NCBI GenBank assembly: GCA_022838705.1
Contig: JALHJZ010000001.1
Coordinates: 602,689 to 666,688 of the forward strand
Length of the DNA stretch: 64,000 bases
From: Candidatus Bipolaricaulota bacterium
Lineage (GTDB): Bacteria > Bipolaricaulota > Bipolaricaulia > Bipolaricaulales > Bipolaricaulaceae
Direction of reading: 5' to 3'
The notes under the pieces are model-generated. The model was not told where the DNA came from, ran no database searches, and saw only the letters and a list, made by a program, of their open reading frames with translations. Shown one piece after another: positions 1 to 7,452 of the stretch (the first letter of the stretch is position 1; each line of letters opens with the position of its first letter). Both the position numbers and the translations under genes were made by a program.

Positions 1-310
1 GGAGGTCCTCCTCATCGCGTACGGGACGATGGGGAGGATCGCCAAGACCGTGGTGCGGCGGGGGCGGGAGCGGGGAGTCAAGGTCGGGCTCCTCCGTCCG
101 ATCACCCTGTGGCCGTTCCCCTACGCCCCGATTCGGACCCTCGCGGAGCGGGTGAAGGCCATCCTTACGGTGGAGCTATCCGCCGGCCAGATGTGGGAGG
201 ATGTGCGGCTGGCGGTGGAGGGCCGCACCGCGACCCCGTTCTACGGGGAGCTGGGGGGGGTCGTGCCGACCCCGAGCGACATCCTGCAGGAGGTGCTGCG
301 CTATGCCTGA
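1..310 (+). CDS. 2-oxoacid:ferredoxin oxidoreductase, alpha subunit (C-terminal part)
   Basis: The reading frame is open from base 2, so the gene begins before the window and only about 102 C-terminal residues are present. The LRPITLWPFP segment followed by a VEL-AGQMWEDVR stretch is typical of the C-terminal domain of the alpha subunit of the KorA/VorB type. This subunit works with the next two genes to cleave a 2-oxoacid and CoA oxidatively to acyl-CoA and CO2, with electrons passing to ferredoxin in the cytoplasm. The stop overlaps the start of the beta gene by 8 bases, so the genes are translationally coupled. The substrate (2-oxoglutarate or a branched-chain 2-oxoacid) cannot be told from this fragment. 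Confidence 0.85.
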   Translation, partial: EVLLIAYGTMGRIAKTVVRRGRERGVKVGLLRPITLWPFPYAPIRTLAERVKAILTVELSAGQMWEDVRLAVEGRTATPFYGELGGVVPTPSDILQEVLRYA

Positions 311-1058
311 GGCGGAGACGATGGTGAAGGTCTTCGCTCGCCCCACGAGCCTCAACGAGAAGCACTTTACGTACTGCCCGGGGTGCGACCACGGTCTCAT
401 CACGCGCCTCGTTGCGGGGGCGATCGATAAGCTGGGAGTCCAGGAACGGACCGTATTCATCGCCCCCGTGGGATGCGCCGTGTTCGCCTACGAGTGGTTC
501 CGCTGCGACGGGATCCAAGCCTCCCACGGCCGGGCGGCAGCCGTGGCCACAGGGCTTAAGCGGGCGAACCCGGACCTGGTTGTGATTTCCTACCAGGGGG
601 ACGGTGACCTGGCCGCGATCGGGACGGCGGAGACGATCCATGCCGCGAACCGAGGCGAGGCGATCACCGTCATCTTCGTGAACAACCAGATCTACGGGAT
701 GACCGGGGGGCAGATGGCCCCCACCACCCTTCCCGGGCAGCGGGCGACGAGCTGTCCCGAGGGGCGCGATGTCGCCACGATGGGTCACCCGCTCCCCGTG
801 GCGGAGATGATCGCCACCCTCGCCGCTCCGGCCTACGTCACCCGCCAGTCGCTCCACGACCCACGCCACGTCGCCCAAGCGGCGAAGGCGATCGAGAAGG
901 CCCTCCGCTACCAGGTGGAGGGGAAGGGGTACTCGCTCGTGGAGATCCTGGCGACGTGCCCCACGGGATGGAGGATGCCCCCCGCGGTGGCCCACCAGCA
1001 CGTGGCCGACGTCGTGACGGGGGCGTTCCCCCTCGGGGATCTCGTGGATAGGGGGTAG
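303..1058 (+). CDS. 2-oxoacid:ferredoxin oxidoreductase, beta (thiamine-diphosphate) subunit
   Basis: The 251-residue protein starts at ATG 303, 8 bases after an AGGAGGT Shine-Dalgarno sequence at 288-294; a second ATG at 321 is less well placed. A CPGC motif (residues 25-28), a further Cys in GCAVF and the ATCPTGW motif near the C terminus are the usual iron-sulfur ligands of the family. The QGDGD stretch followed by VNNQIYGMTGGQ is the ThDP and Mg binding site. Size and motifs match KorB/VorA. It lies between alpha and gamma genes in one operon, the order seen in three-subunit 2-oxoglutarate or branched-chain 2-oxoacid enzymes. Substrate assignment is inference. Confidence 0.9.
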   Translation: MPEAETMVKVFARPTSLNEKHFTYCPGCDHGLITRLVAGAIDKLGVQERTVFIAPVGCAVFAYEWFRCDGIQASHGRAAAVATGLKRANPDLVVISYQGDGDLAAIGTAETIHAANRGEAITVIFVNNQIYGMTGGQMAPTTLPGQRATSCPEGRDVATMGHPLPVAEMIATLAAPAYVTRQSLHDPRHVAQAAKAIEKALRYQVEGKGYSLVEILATCPTGWRMPPAVAHQHVADVVTGAFPLGDLVDRG

Positions 1059-1060
1059 AG

Positions 1061-1606
1061 ATGGAGCGAGCGGTGGTGTGTGCGGGGTTCGGAGGGCAGG
1101 GGGTGCTCCTGGCGGGGAAAATCCTCGCCCGGGCGGGGATGGACGCTGGCCTCGACGTGACCTGGCTTCCCTCCTACGGGCCGGAGATGCGCGGGGGCAC
1201 AGCCAACTGCACGGTGGTCCTCTCCGATGAGCCGATCGGGTCGCCGATCGGGGAGAACCCGGATGTCCTCCTCGCGATGAACGGCCCGTCCCTCGATCGG
1301 TTCGAGTCGCGGGTCGCCGAAGGCGGGGCGATCGTGGTGAACCGGTCGCTCATCGCGCGCGACCTCACGCGGAAGGACGTGTGCGGGATCTTCATCGCGG
1401 CGAACGACGTCGCCCGGGAGCTTGGGGAGCCACGCGTGGCGAACATGATCGCCCTCGGGGCGGTGGTGCGCGCCCTCGGCATCCTCCCGCTGGAGACGGT
1501 CAAGAAGGCGATGACTGTTGAGCTTGGGGCCAAGGGCCGCGAACGGTTGATCGCGCTGAACCAGGAAGCCCTCGAACGGGGCTACGCCGCGGCGCCTCCT
1601 TGCTGA
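1061..1606 (+). CDS. 2-oxoacid:ferredoxin oxidoreductase, gamma subunit
   Basis: The 181-residue protein opens with a glycine-rich GFGGQG turn, followed by PSYGPEMRGGTANC, the signature of the gamma domain (KorC/VorC). The gamma subunit completes the heteromer and helps form the CoA site. It starts two bases after the beta stop codon, so it is the last gene of the operon. About 100 bases without a gene follow before the next reading frame. No ferredoxin-like delta subunit is encoded here, unlike the second oxidoreductase at 14661-17635, which fits a Kor-type enzyme rather than a pyruvate enzyme. Confidence 0.88.
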   Translation: MERAVVCAGFGGQGVLLAGKILARAGMDAGLDVTWLPSYGPEMRGGTANCTVVLSDEPIGSPIGENPDVLLAMNGPSLDRFESRVAEGGAIVVNRSLIARDLTRKDVCGIFIAANDVARELGEPRVANMIALGAVVRALGILPLETVKKAMTVELGAKGRERLIALNQEALERGYAAAPPC

Positions 1607-1708
1607 CCCGCACCCTCACAGGGACCGATCCTTCTTCCGGTAGCGCGTTCGGCCGGGCCCACGGGCGGCCTTGCGCGGGCGGCGTCCGGTCGGGATCATG
1701 CGCAGGCG

Positions 1709-2614
1709 ATGGCGACACATTCTCACAGCGAGAGAAGGCTCCTCGTCGCTGCCGGGATCACCGCGCTCGTCTGCGTCGCGGAGGTCGTGGGCGGACTCCT
1801 CACGAAGAGCCTTGCCCTCCTCTCCGATGCGGCGCACGTTTTCCTGGACGCGTTCGCCCTCGCCCTGTCCTACGCTGCCCTCAAGGCCGCCCGCCGTCCC
1901 CCCACGGACCGGCATACCTATGGGTACCACCGGGTGCAGGTCCTGGCCGCGCTCGTCAACGGGGCCACGCTGGCGGCGGTGGCGGTGGGGATCTTCCGGG
2001 AGGCGATCGGGCGAATCCGTGCCCCATCCCCCATCCTGGCGGGGCCGATGCTCGCTGTGGCCGGGGTGGGGCTCGTCGTGAACATCGGTGTGGCGTGGGT
2101 GCTCCATCGCCACGACCGCCACGACCTGAACGTCCACAGCGCGTTCCTCCACGTGGTGGGCGACGCCCTGGGTTCGGTGGGCGTGATCGTGGCGGGGGCC
2201 GTGATCCTCGTCACGGGATGGACGATCGCCGATCCCGTGGTGAGCCTCTTGATCGCGGTGCTGATCCTCGTCGGGGCGGTGCGGGTGGTGCGCCGAGCCG
2301 GGCACATCCTCGTCGAGGGGACACCGGAAGGGATGCGAGCGAGCTCTGTCTTGAAGGCGATGTCCGGAGTTCCGGGGGTAGCGGAGGTCCATGACCTCCA
2401 CGTGTGGACGGTGAGCCCGGGGTACGTCGCCCTGTCCGCCCACGTCGTGATCGCCGATCAGGCACTGAGCAGAGCGGAAGCCGTGATGGCGGACCTGAAA
2501 AGGGTCCTCGCCGATGAGTTCGGGATCGGCCACACCACGATCCAGTTCGAATGCGCAAACTGCCAGGGCACGACCGCTTGCCTCGGCCCTCGTGGCACCA
2601 GGACGGGCCCGTAG
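1709..2614 (+). CDS. cation diffusion facilitator (CDF) family metal efflux transporter
   Basis: The 301-residue membrane protein has the six-helix CDF layout. The helix-2 metal site reads SDAAHVFLD (D40, H43 not far from D47) and the helix-5 site HVVGD (H148, D152), as in CzcD/ZitB-type zinc/proton antiporters. A His-rich loop (HRHDRHD) lies before helix 5, and a cytoplasmic domain of about 90 residues ends with a CQGTTAC Cys pair. It probably exports Zn(II), Co(II) or related ions across the inner membrane. The gene stands alone; no Shine-Dalgarno sequence precedes ATG 1709. The next operon converges on it across a 72-base gap with an inverted repeat. Confidence 0.88.
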   Translation: MATHSHSERRLLVAAGITALVCVAEVVGGLLTKSLALLSDAAHVFLDAFALALSYAALKAARRPPTDRHTYGYHRVQVLAALVNGATLAAVAVGIFREAIGRIRAPSPILAGPMLAVAGVGLVVNIGVAWVLHRHDRHDLNVHSAFLHVVGDALGSVGVIVAGAVILVTGWTIADPVVSLLIAVLILVGAVRVVRRAGHILVEGTPEGMRASSVLKAMSGVPGVAEVHDLHVWTVSPGYVALSAHVVIADQALSRAEAVMADLKRVLADEFGIGHTTIQFECANCQGTTACLGPRGTRTGP

Positions 2615-2620
2615 GGGGTT

Positions 2621-2658
2621 GAACCGGGGTCGAGGAGGGTTCTCCCCGGCCCCGGTTC
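2621..2658. terminator. inverted repeat between convergent genes, possible terminator
   Basis: A nine-base GAACCGGGG at 2621-2629 is matched by CCCCGGTTC at 2650-2658, in the gap between the CDF gene and the superoxide reductase operon. There is no U-run on either side, so termination is inferred from position and stem strength only. Confidence 0.4.
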
Positions 2659-2686
2659 GTTGTACCGTGCCGCCCTGGGGAGGTGG

Positions 2687-3079
2687 TTATCCCACCTCGA
2701 TCCTCTTCTCCGCCTCCCACAGGCCGTGGATGTTGCAGTACGCCAGCGCGTGGAGCGTCCCGGGCTTCGTCGTCTTGAAGGAGAACGTCACCTCGTGATG
2801 GGTGTACACAGGGCCCTGGTTCGGCCCGGCCACTGCCTCCCCGTGGGCGCCCAACTCGAACTTCCCGAGCTCGTAGATGAACTTGTCCCCGTCGGGGGCG
2901 AAATAGGCCCCGATCCAGCGGATGTGATGCTCGGTCGTGTTGGGATGGGCGGTCGCCTTGCCGAGGGACACTTTCACCTGGGTCCACGTGTCCGGCTTCA
3001 CCCGGTCCGGGCACTCGAGCGCTGGAACATGCTTTTCCTTCTGCCAATCAGCTGTCTGGATCTTCGATGCAATTCCCAT
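2687..3079 (-). CDS. superoxide reductase, neelaredoxin type
   Basis: The 130-residue protein is a one-iron (class II) superoxide reductase: it lacks the N-terminal desulforedoxin domain with its extra Cys-ligated iron. The active-site residues are visible: EKHVP (E15, H17), H45 and H51/H52 in the AHPNTTEHH segment, and CNIHG (C115, H118), which supply four His and one Cys to the catalytic iron. The enzyme reduces superoxide to hydrogen peroxide without releasing oxygen, using rubredoxin or ferredoxin electrons. It is the last gene of the oxygen-defence operon, 53 bases after the peroxiredoxin, and has its own AGAGGAGG Shine-Dalgarno sequence. Confidence 0.93.
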   Translation of the reverse strand: MGIASKIQTADWQKEKHVPALECPDRVKPDTWTQVKVSLGKATAHPNTTEHHIRWIGAYFAPDGDKFIYELGKFELGAHGEAVAGPNQGPVYTHHEVTFSFKTTKPGTLHALAYCNIHGLWEAEKRIEVG

Positions 3080-3132
3080 CGGTTCCTCCTCTACCTTTCA
3101 GCTCCCCATCGGCTGAGCTCGATCATCTTCAA

Positions 3133-3807
3133 TCACGCGCTCTCCTTGAGCTTGCGGTGACAGAACCACCAGTCGTAGCACTCGCAGGCTCCGGCCTGGG
3201 CCTCCGCCAGCCGCTTCCTGGCCCCGTCCTCGGTATCGGGAGGGGGGAGGATCCCGTGGTCACCGATGAGCCCGTTCTTCGGCCAATCGGCGGGGAGGGC
3301 CACCTTCTCCTTCACCGCGGTCTGGAACGCCCGGAGGAGCCGGACGATCTCGTCCATGTTCCGCCCGATGTTCGCTGGGTAGTACACGATCGCGCGCACA
3401 ATCCCCTGGGGGCAGATGAGGAATACCGCCCGCACCGCGGCTGACTCCGACGCCCCGGGGTGGATCATCCCGTAGAGCCCCGCGATCTTCCCCGTCGTGT
3501 CGGCGATGATCGGGAACGGGATCTTCACCCGGAGCTTCTCCTCGATCCACTCCGTCCACTTGATGTGGGCGTAGACGTGGTCCACCGAAAGCCCGATGAG
3601 CTCCGCCCCCAGCTTCTGGAACTCCGAGTACCGCTTGGCGAAGGCCACGAACTCCGTGGTGCACACGGGGGTGAAGTCCCCCGGGTGCGAGAACAGGATC
3701 ACCCACTTCCCCTGGTAGTCCTTGGGGAAGTCGATCTTCCCCCGGGTCGTCTGGGCGACGAACGCCGGGGCAGGGTCACCGATCAATGGGATGCGCCGTT
3801 CTTCCAT
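3133..3807 (-). CDS. peroxiredoxin (Prx6/thermophilic AhpC-like)
   Basis: The 224-residue protein has the peroxidatic motif PGDFTPVCTTEF with the reactive Cys at C49, and the long C-terminal region seen in Prx6-type archaeal and thermophile enzymes. Further cysteines lie near the C terminus in a CECYDWWFC cluster, which could provide the resolving thiol. It reduces hydrogen peroxide and organic peroxides, so it would remove the peroxide formed by the superoxide reductase encoded next. The gene follows the ferritin-like gene by 9 bases, behind an AAGGAGG Shine-Dalgarno sequence. Confidence 0.92.
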   Translation of the reverse strand: MEERRIPLIGDPAPAFVAQTTRGKIDFPKDYQGKWVILFSHPGDFTPVCTTEFVAFAKRYSEFQKLGAELIGLSVDHVYAHIKWTEWIEEKLRVKIPFPIIADTTGKIAGLYGMIHPGASESAAVRAVFLICPQGIVRAIVYYPANIGRNMDEIVRLLRAFQTAVKEKVALPADWPKNGLIGDHGILPPPDTEDGARKRLAEAQAGACECYDWWFCHRKLKESA

Positions 3808-3816
3808 GTTTCCTCC

Positions 3817-4287
3817 TTAGAGCAGGTTCTCAAAGGCATCCTCGTGGTTGAGCTCCTCGGCCAGGATGTGGCAGACGAGCTGGTACGTGACGTGGTCCTT
3901 GCCGTGGGTGAGCGCGGCGAGCTTCTGATAGACGGAGGCGGCGCAGCGCTCGGCCTCGATGCTTGTCTGGATCAGCTTCTCCAGGTCCCGGGGGGCCGGC
4001 GGCTCACTGTAGCCGCAGTTCGCCTTCTCCAACCACAGCTTGGGATGGGGAAGGGGCTTCCCCCCCAGCTGGACGATCCGCTGAGCGAGCTCCTCGGCGT
4101 GCTCGAGTTCCTCGTCGGCGATCCGCTCGAGCTCCTCCACCACGGGCTGGGATCCCCGGCCGGACGCGATCTGCGCCGCTACCCAGTATTGATAGAAGGC
4201 GAGCCACTCGTCGGCGTAGGCTCGGTTGAGCTGCTCCACTAACTCCTCCACCTTCATCCCGACGATCTCCTGCGCCTTCGTTCCCAT
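3817..4287 (-). CDS. ferritin-like protein, probably DPS-like (DPSL) iron-storage protein
   Basis: The 156-residue protein starts at ATG 4287 behind an AAGGAGG sequence; the frame is open further upstream but that part lies in the rubrerythrin gene. It is a four-helix ferritin-fold protein with diiron ligands visible as ADEWLAFYQ, ELEHAEEL, SIEAERC and LAEELNHE. Three cysteines (NCGYSE, ERCAAS, LVCHIL) lie near the second half of the site, a feature of DPS-like or thioferritin proteins rather than ordinary Dps or bacterioferritin; this subclass call is inference. It would oxidise Fe(II) with peroxide and store the iron. It sits between rubrerythrin and peroxiredoxin in the operon. Confidence 0.72.
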   Translation of the reverse strand: MGTKAQEIVGMKVEELVEQLNRAYADEWLAFYQYWVAAQIASGRGSQPVVEELERIADEELEHAEELAQRIVQLGGKPLPHPKLWLEKANCGYSEPPAPRDLEKLIQTSIEAERCAASVYQKLAALTHGKDHVTYQLVCHILAEELNHEDAFENLL

Positions 4288-4304
4288 CGTTCCTCCTTCG
4301 CGGT

Positions 4305-4808
4305 TCAAAACGCGCGGAACTTCTCCCGCGGGGCCTGGCAGACCGGGCACCGCGCGGGGGCCTCGCCCTCCACGGTGTACCCGCAGATCGGGCAGATGTA
4401 CACGGTCTTGAGTGGGATGTCCTTTCCGGCCTGGGCGGCCTCGTGGGCCCCCTTGTACATCTGGGCATGGATCTTCTCCGCCTCCAGGGCGTAGTGGGTG
4501 CTCCGTTCGGCGCCCTTCTCCCCCTGGAGCTCAGCCACGGCGTGGTAGGCGGGGTACATCTCCTCCACCTCGAACGTCTCGCCCGCGATGGCCACCTGGA
4601 GGTTGTCGGGGGAGCCCCGGATCATCCCGAGCTCGCGGTAATGATTGGTGGCGTGGACCTGCTCGGCATAGGCGATCGCCCGGAACAGGCGGGCGACGTT
4701 GGGTTTCCCTTCCCGTTCGGCCACGTCGGCGAAGATGAGGTAGCGCAGGTGGGCCTGGGATTCGCCGGCGAACGCGTCCTTCAGGTTCTCTTCCGTCATC
4801 TTGTGCAT
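4305..4808 (-). CDS. rubrerythrin
   Basis: The 167-residue protein combines an N-terminal diiron ferritin-like domain (residues 5-130, with GESQAHLRYL and AYAEQVHATNH) and a C-terminal rubredoxin-like domain with the Cys pairs CPIC and CPVC. Rubrerythrin is a cytoplasmic NADH- or rubredoxin-linked peroxidase of anaerobes. The start at 4808 is supported by an AAAGGAGGTG sequence five bases upstream. It is the first gene after the regulator, 12 bases away, and the protein downstream is a second ferritin-fold protein. Confidence 0.94.
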   Translation of the reverse strand: MHKMTEENLKDAFAGESQAHLRYLIFADVAEREGKPNVARLFRAIAYAEQVHATNHYRELGMIRGSPDNLQVAIAGETFEVEEMYPAYHAVAELQGEKGAERSTHYALEAEKIHAQMYKGAHEAAQAGKDIPLKTVYICPICGYTVEGEAPARCPVCQAPREKFRAF

Positions 4809-4820
4809 GATGCACCTCCT

Positions 4821-5210
4821 TTACAATGATGCGGTTTCCTCACACTTGGGACACAAGCCCATGAAGGTGAGTTCGTGCCGATGGACGTGGAACCCCGGGG
4901 GGAGGGGCAGATGATCCAGCGCGTTCTGGTAAGGGGTTTCAACGTCGTAGACTCGGCCGCAGGCCAGGCACAGCAAGTGGTAATGGGGGTGAGTGTTGGG
5001 GTCGAACCTGTCCGGGCCTGCTCCGTGGAGCTCGCGCACCTTTCCCTCCTGGGCCAGAGCGCGCAGGTTCCTGTACACGGTGGCCAGGCTGATCGCGTGG
5101 CCCTGCTTGTTGAGTTCCCGATACAGCTCCTCCGCGGTGGGATGGTCGGTGTGGCCCTGGATGGCCTCGAGGACCACGCGCTGTTTCGGGGCCCGCTCTC
5201 GCCTGCTCAT
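4821..5210 (-). CDS. Fur/PerR-family metal-dependent repressor
   Basis: The 129-residue protein has an N-terminal winged helix with the TVYRNLRAL recognition helix, then a metal-binding dimerisation domain with HPHYHLLC and two CxxC pairs (CLAC, CPKC) for the structural zinc. Its place at the head of a peroxide and superoxide defence operon favours a PerR-like sensor over a Fur role. An ATG exists at 5225 but overlaps a TATAAT box, so transcription would begin downstream of it; ATG 5210 is therefore chosen, which leaves a leader of about 7 bases without a Shine-Dalgarno site. The Fur-type box at 5211-5229 implies autorepression. Confidence 0.9.
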   Translation of the reverse strand: MSRRERAPKQRVVLEAIQGHTDHPTAEELYRELNKQGHAISLATVYRNLRALAQEGKVRELHGAGPDRFDPNTHPHYHLLCLACGRVYDVETPYQNALDHLPLPPGFHVHRHELTFMGLCPKCEETASL

Positions 5211-5229
5211 GATTATGATTTGCATTATA
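5211..5229. promoter_or_regulatory. Fur-box-like operator overlapping the -10 element
   Basis: The 19 bases GATTATGATTTGCATTATA match the classical Escherichia coli Fur box at 14 of 19 positions by direct alignment. The site covers the whole -10 box and the predicted transcription start, so a bound Fur/PerR dimer would block RNA polymerase. The regulator gene immediately downstream is the obvious candidate ligand. Confidence 0.65.
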
Positions 5230-5251
5230 GCAGAGAGGGCCGTCGTGTCAA
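5224..5251 (-). promoter_or_regulatory. consensus sigma-70 promoter of the oxygen-defence operon
   Basis: On the minus strand TTGACA (5251-5246) and TATAAT (5229-5224) are both perfect matches, separated by 16 bases. Transcription should start near 5217, only about 7 bases before the ATG at 5210. It would serve the regulator, rubrerythrin, ferritin, peroxiredoxin and superoxide reductase genes. Confidence 0.8.
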
Positions 5252-5261
5252 TTCGGGGCGA

Positions 5262-6605
5262 TCAGGGAGCTGGGGCGCGGGGGAGGGTGAAGTGGAAGCA
5301 GGCCCCGCCGGTCGGGCGGTTCTCGGCCCAGATCCTCCCCCCATGGGCCTCCACGATCGCCTTCGCCACCGACAGGCCCAAGCCCGTCCCCGTCCCGGCC
5401 GCGCGCTCCTCCCGCCCCCGGTAGAACCGTTCGAAGAGGTGCGCCGCGTCTTCGGGGCTGATCCCAGGCCCGGTGTCGCACACGCTCACCTCGATCTGGG
5501 ATCCGTCCGCGCGGGCAGTGACGAGGATCTCCCCCCCAGCGGGGGTGTGGCGGAGGGCGTTCGCCATCAGGTTGAGGAGGACCTGTTGGATCCTCTGGCG
5601 ATCGCCGTCCGCGGGGGGGAGGTCAGGGGGGAGGTTTAGGGCGAGCCGGATCCCCCCATCCTCGAGCTGAGGCTCGATCATCGCCGCGATGTCCGCGATG
5701 ACCCGCTCCAGCGGGAACGGTTCCTGGTGGAGTGACAGGCGGCCCATGTCCGCCAGGGCGAGTTGCTGGAGGTCCTCGATGAGCCGCGCCGTGAGGTGGA
5801 CCTTGTCCTTGAGGGCGGACAGGTTCTCCGGGGTCGGCTCGAGGATCCCATCCTCGAACCCCTCCACCGCCGCGCGGAGGACGGTGATCGGGGTCCGCAG
5901 CTCATGGGCGACATCGGCGATCATCTGCCGCTTGGAGCGCTCCGCCTCCTCCAGGCTTTTCGCCATTGCGTTGAACGACTGGGCGAGCTTCCCCAGCTCG
6001 TCCTCCCCCGTCTCCTCCACCCGGGCGGTGAGGTCGCCCGCGGCGATGCGGTGGGCTGCGGCTGCCAGGTTGCGCAAGGGGCCGGTGAGGTGGCGAATGA
6101 GGAGCAGGGCGAGGACGAGGGCGACGACCGCCACCACCCCGGTGGCGATCCACAGCGAGCGGTTCACCGTCTGGAGGAACGCCTCGTGGAGGGGAGGGGG
6201 CGGGCTCTCCTCAACGGGAACGATGGTCCACTGGCTCCCGTTGGGCAGCTCGATCGGGGTCCCCCGCGCCATTTCGGTGGGGGGGAGGACCTGTCCCACG
6301 AGGGAGGAGTCCTGGGCGAGGACGATCTGTCCTTCGGGATTCACGAGGAGGAAGCCTGGGGGGCGCGGGCTCCCCTCGAGGAACCGCCCGATCCCGGTGA
6401 GGTCGTCCCGATGCTCAGGGTACCGGGTGATGAGCGTCCGCACCCACTGATCGTAGGCCCGCCCCTCGCGCTGGGATAGGTCGGAAAACGCCCGGTTGAC
6501 GGAGATCCGCACGAGGGTGAGGCCGAGCGTGGTCACGAGGAGGACCACCCCGAGGAGCACGATCACGAGCTTCGTCTGAAACGAGAGCTTCCTAAGTCGG
6601 CTCAC
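5262..6605 (-). CDS. membrane sensor histidine kinase
   Basis: The 447-residue protein has a transmembrane helix at about 12-32, an extracytoplasmic sensing loop of about 115 residues, a second helix at about 151-171, a HAMP linker (172-225), a HisKA domain with the phosphorylated His in DVAHELRTP (H234) and a HATPase domain with N, G1 (DTGPGI) and G2 (GTGLGL) boxes. It starts with GTG at 6605 and overlaps the response-regulator gene by 14 bases, so the two form a coupled pair. The stimulus is unknown. The loop contains a proline-rich stretch (PPPPL) before the second helix. Confidence 0.93.
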   Translation of the reverse strand: MSRLRKLSFQTKLVIVLLGVVLLVTTLGLTLVRISVNRAFSDLSQREGRAYDQWVRTLITRYPEHRDDLTGIGRFLEGSPRPPGFLLVNPEGQIVLAQDSSLVGQVLPPTEMARGTPIELPNGSQWTIVPVEESPPPPLHEAFLQTVNRSLWIATGVVAVVALVLALLLIRHLTGPLRNLAAAAHRIAAGDLTARVEETGEDELGKLAQSFNAMAKSLEEAERSKRQMIADVAHELRTPITVLRAAVEGFEDGILEPTPENLSALKDKVHLTARLIEDLQQLALADMGRLSLHQEPFPLERVIADIAAMIEPQLEDGGIRLALNLPPDLPPADGDRQRIQQVLLNLMANALRHTPAGGEILVTARADGSQIEVSVCDTGPGISPEDAAHLFERFYRGREERAAGTGTGLGLSVAKAIVEAHGGRIWAENRPTGGACFHFTLPRAPAP

Positions 6606-7290
6606 GCGATCCCTTCACCGCGAGCTTGTACCCCACCCCGTACACGGTCACGATCCGGGTCGGGGCATCGGGCACGGGTTCGATCTTCTTCCGCAGGCGC
6701 TTGATGTGGGAGTCGATCGCGCGTTCGAACGAGGCGAACGAGGACCCCCGCACCGCCTCCAGCAGTTCCAGGCGCGTGAACGCGCGACCAGGGTGTTGGA
6801 CGAGGAACGCGAGGAGATCGAACTCCAGCGCGGTCAGCTCCACCGGTCTCCCGTCCACCCACGCCTCCCGTCGCTCGAGGTCGAGCCGGATCCCGTCCGC
6901 CTCTGCCACCCGCGGCTCCGCAGGGCCGGACTTGGCGCGTCGGAACACGGCCCGCACCCGCGCTTCGAGCTCACGGGCGCTGAATGGCTTCACCACGTAA
7001 TCATCCGCCCCCAGTTCCAGCCCCAGCACGCGGTCTTCTTCTGTGGACCGGGCGGTGAGCATGATGATCGGGACCGAGGAGGAGCTCCGGATGCGGCGGG
7101 CCACCTCCAGCCCATCCATCTCGGGGAGCATGAGATCGAGGACGACGAGATCGGGGGGGTGGGCGGTGAACTCGGCGAGGGCCTCCCCCCCGCTCGCGGC
7201 GACGGTCACCGCGAACCCTGCCTGCTCGAGGTAGCCCCGGACGAGCTTCCGCACCCACGGGTCGTCGTCCACCACCAGAATCCTCTTCAT
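6592..7290 (-). CDS. OmpR-family response regulator
   Basis: The 232-residue protein has a receiver domain with the acidic pocket in VVDDD, the phosphoacceptor Asp in VVLDLMLPEMDG (D52) and the conserved Lys (K101), followed by an OmpR/PhoB winged-helix DNA-binding domain (about 130-228). The start is ATG 7290 preceded by GGGAGCGAGG; the frame is open further upstream but without family similarity. It is the partner of the overlapping downstream histidine kinase, and probably the first gene of the pair's transcript, divergent from mutS. Confidence 0.93.
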   Translation of the reverse strand: MKRILVVDDDPWVRKLVRGYLEQAGFAVTVAASGGEALAEFTAHPPDLVVLDLMLPEMDGLEVARRIRSSSSVPIIMLTARSTEEDRVLGLELGADDYVVKPFSARELEARVRAVFRRAKSGPAEPRVAEADGIRLDLERREAWVDGRPVELTALEFDLLAFLVQHPGRAFTRLELLEAVRGSSFASFERAIDSHIKRLRKKIEPVPDAPTRIVTVYGVGYKLAVKGSREPT

Positions 7291-7437
7291 CCTCGCTCCC
7301 GAGTCTAGCCTGGCCCCGCCTTCGGCACAGAATGGCCATTGGGAGGCGGGCTTCGGGTGAAGGCTCAACCATTCCGGTGCAGGGCGTGGGGCGAGGATGT
7401 GGCGACGGTGTGGAGCCGGCCCTCCTCAGGCCGTGGG

Positions 7438-7443
7438 TATACT
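7438..7443 (+). promoter_or_regulatory. candidate -10 box of mutS
   Basis: TATACT ends nine bases before the mutS ATG. No convincing -35 hexamer is present. If it is used, the mRNA leader would be only two or three bases long. Confidence 0.4.
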
Positions 7444-7452
7444 CCGCCGAGC

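Noticed and set aside
165..1001. Long open frames on the strand opposite the first oxidoreductase genes
   Set aside because: High G+C removes stop codons on the antisense strand; the translations are Arg/Gly/Pro-rich, have no family features, and lie over genes with clear motifs.
5223..5225. ATG 5225 as start of the Fur/PerR gene
   Set aside because: It lies on the TATAAT box, upstream of the expected transcription start, so it cannot be in the mRNA.
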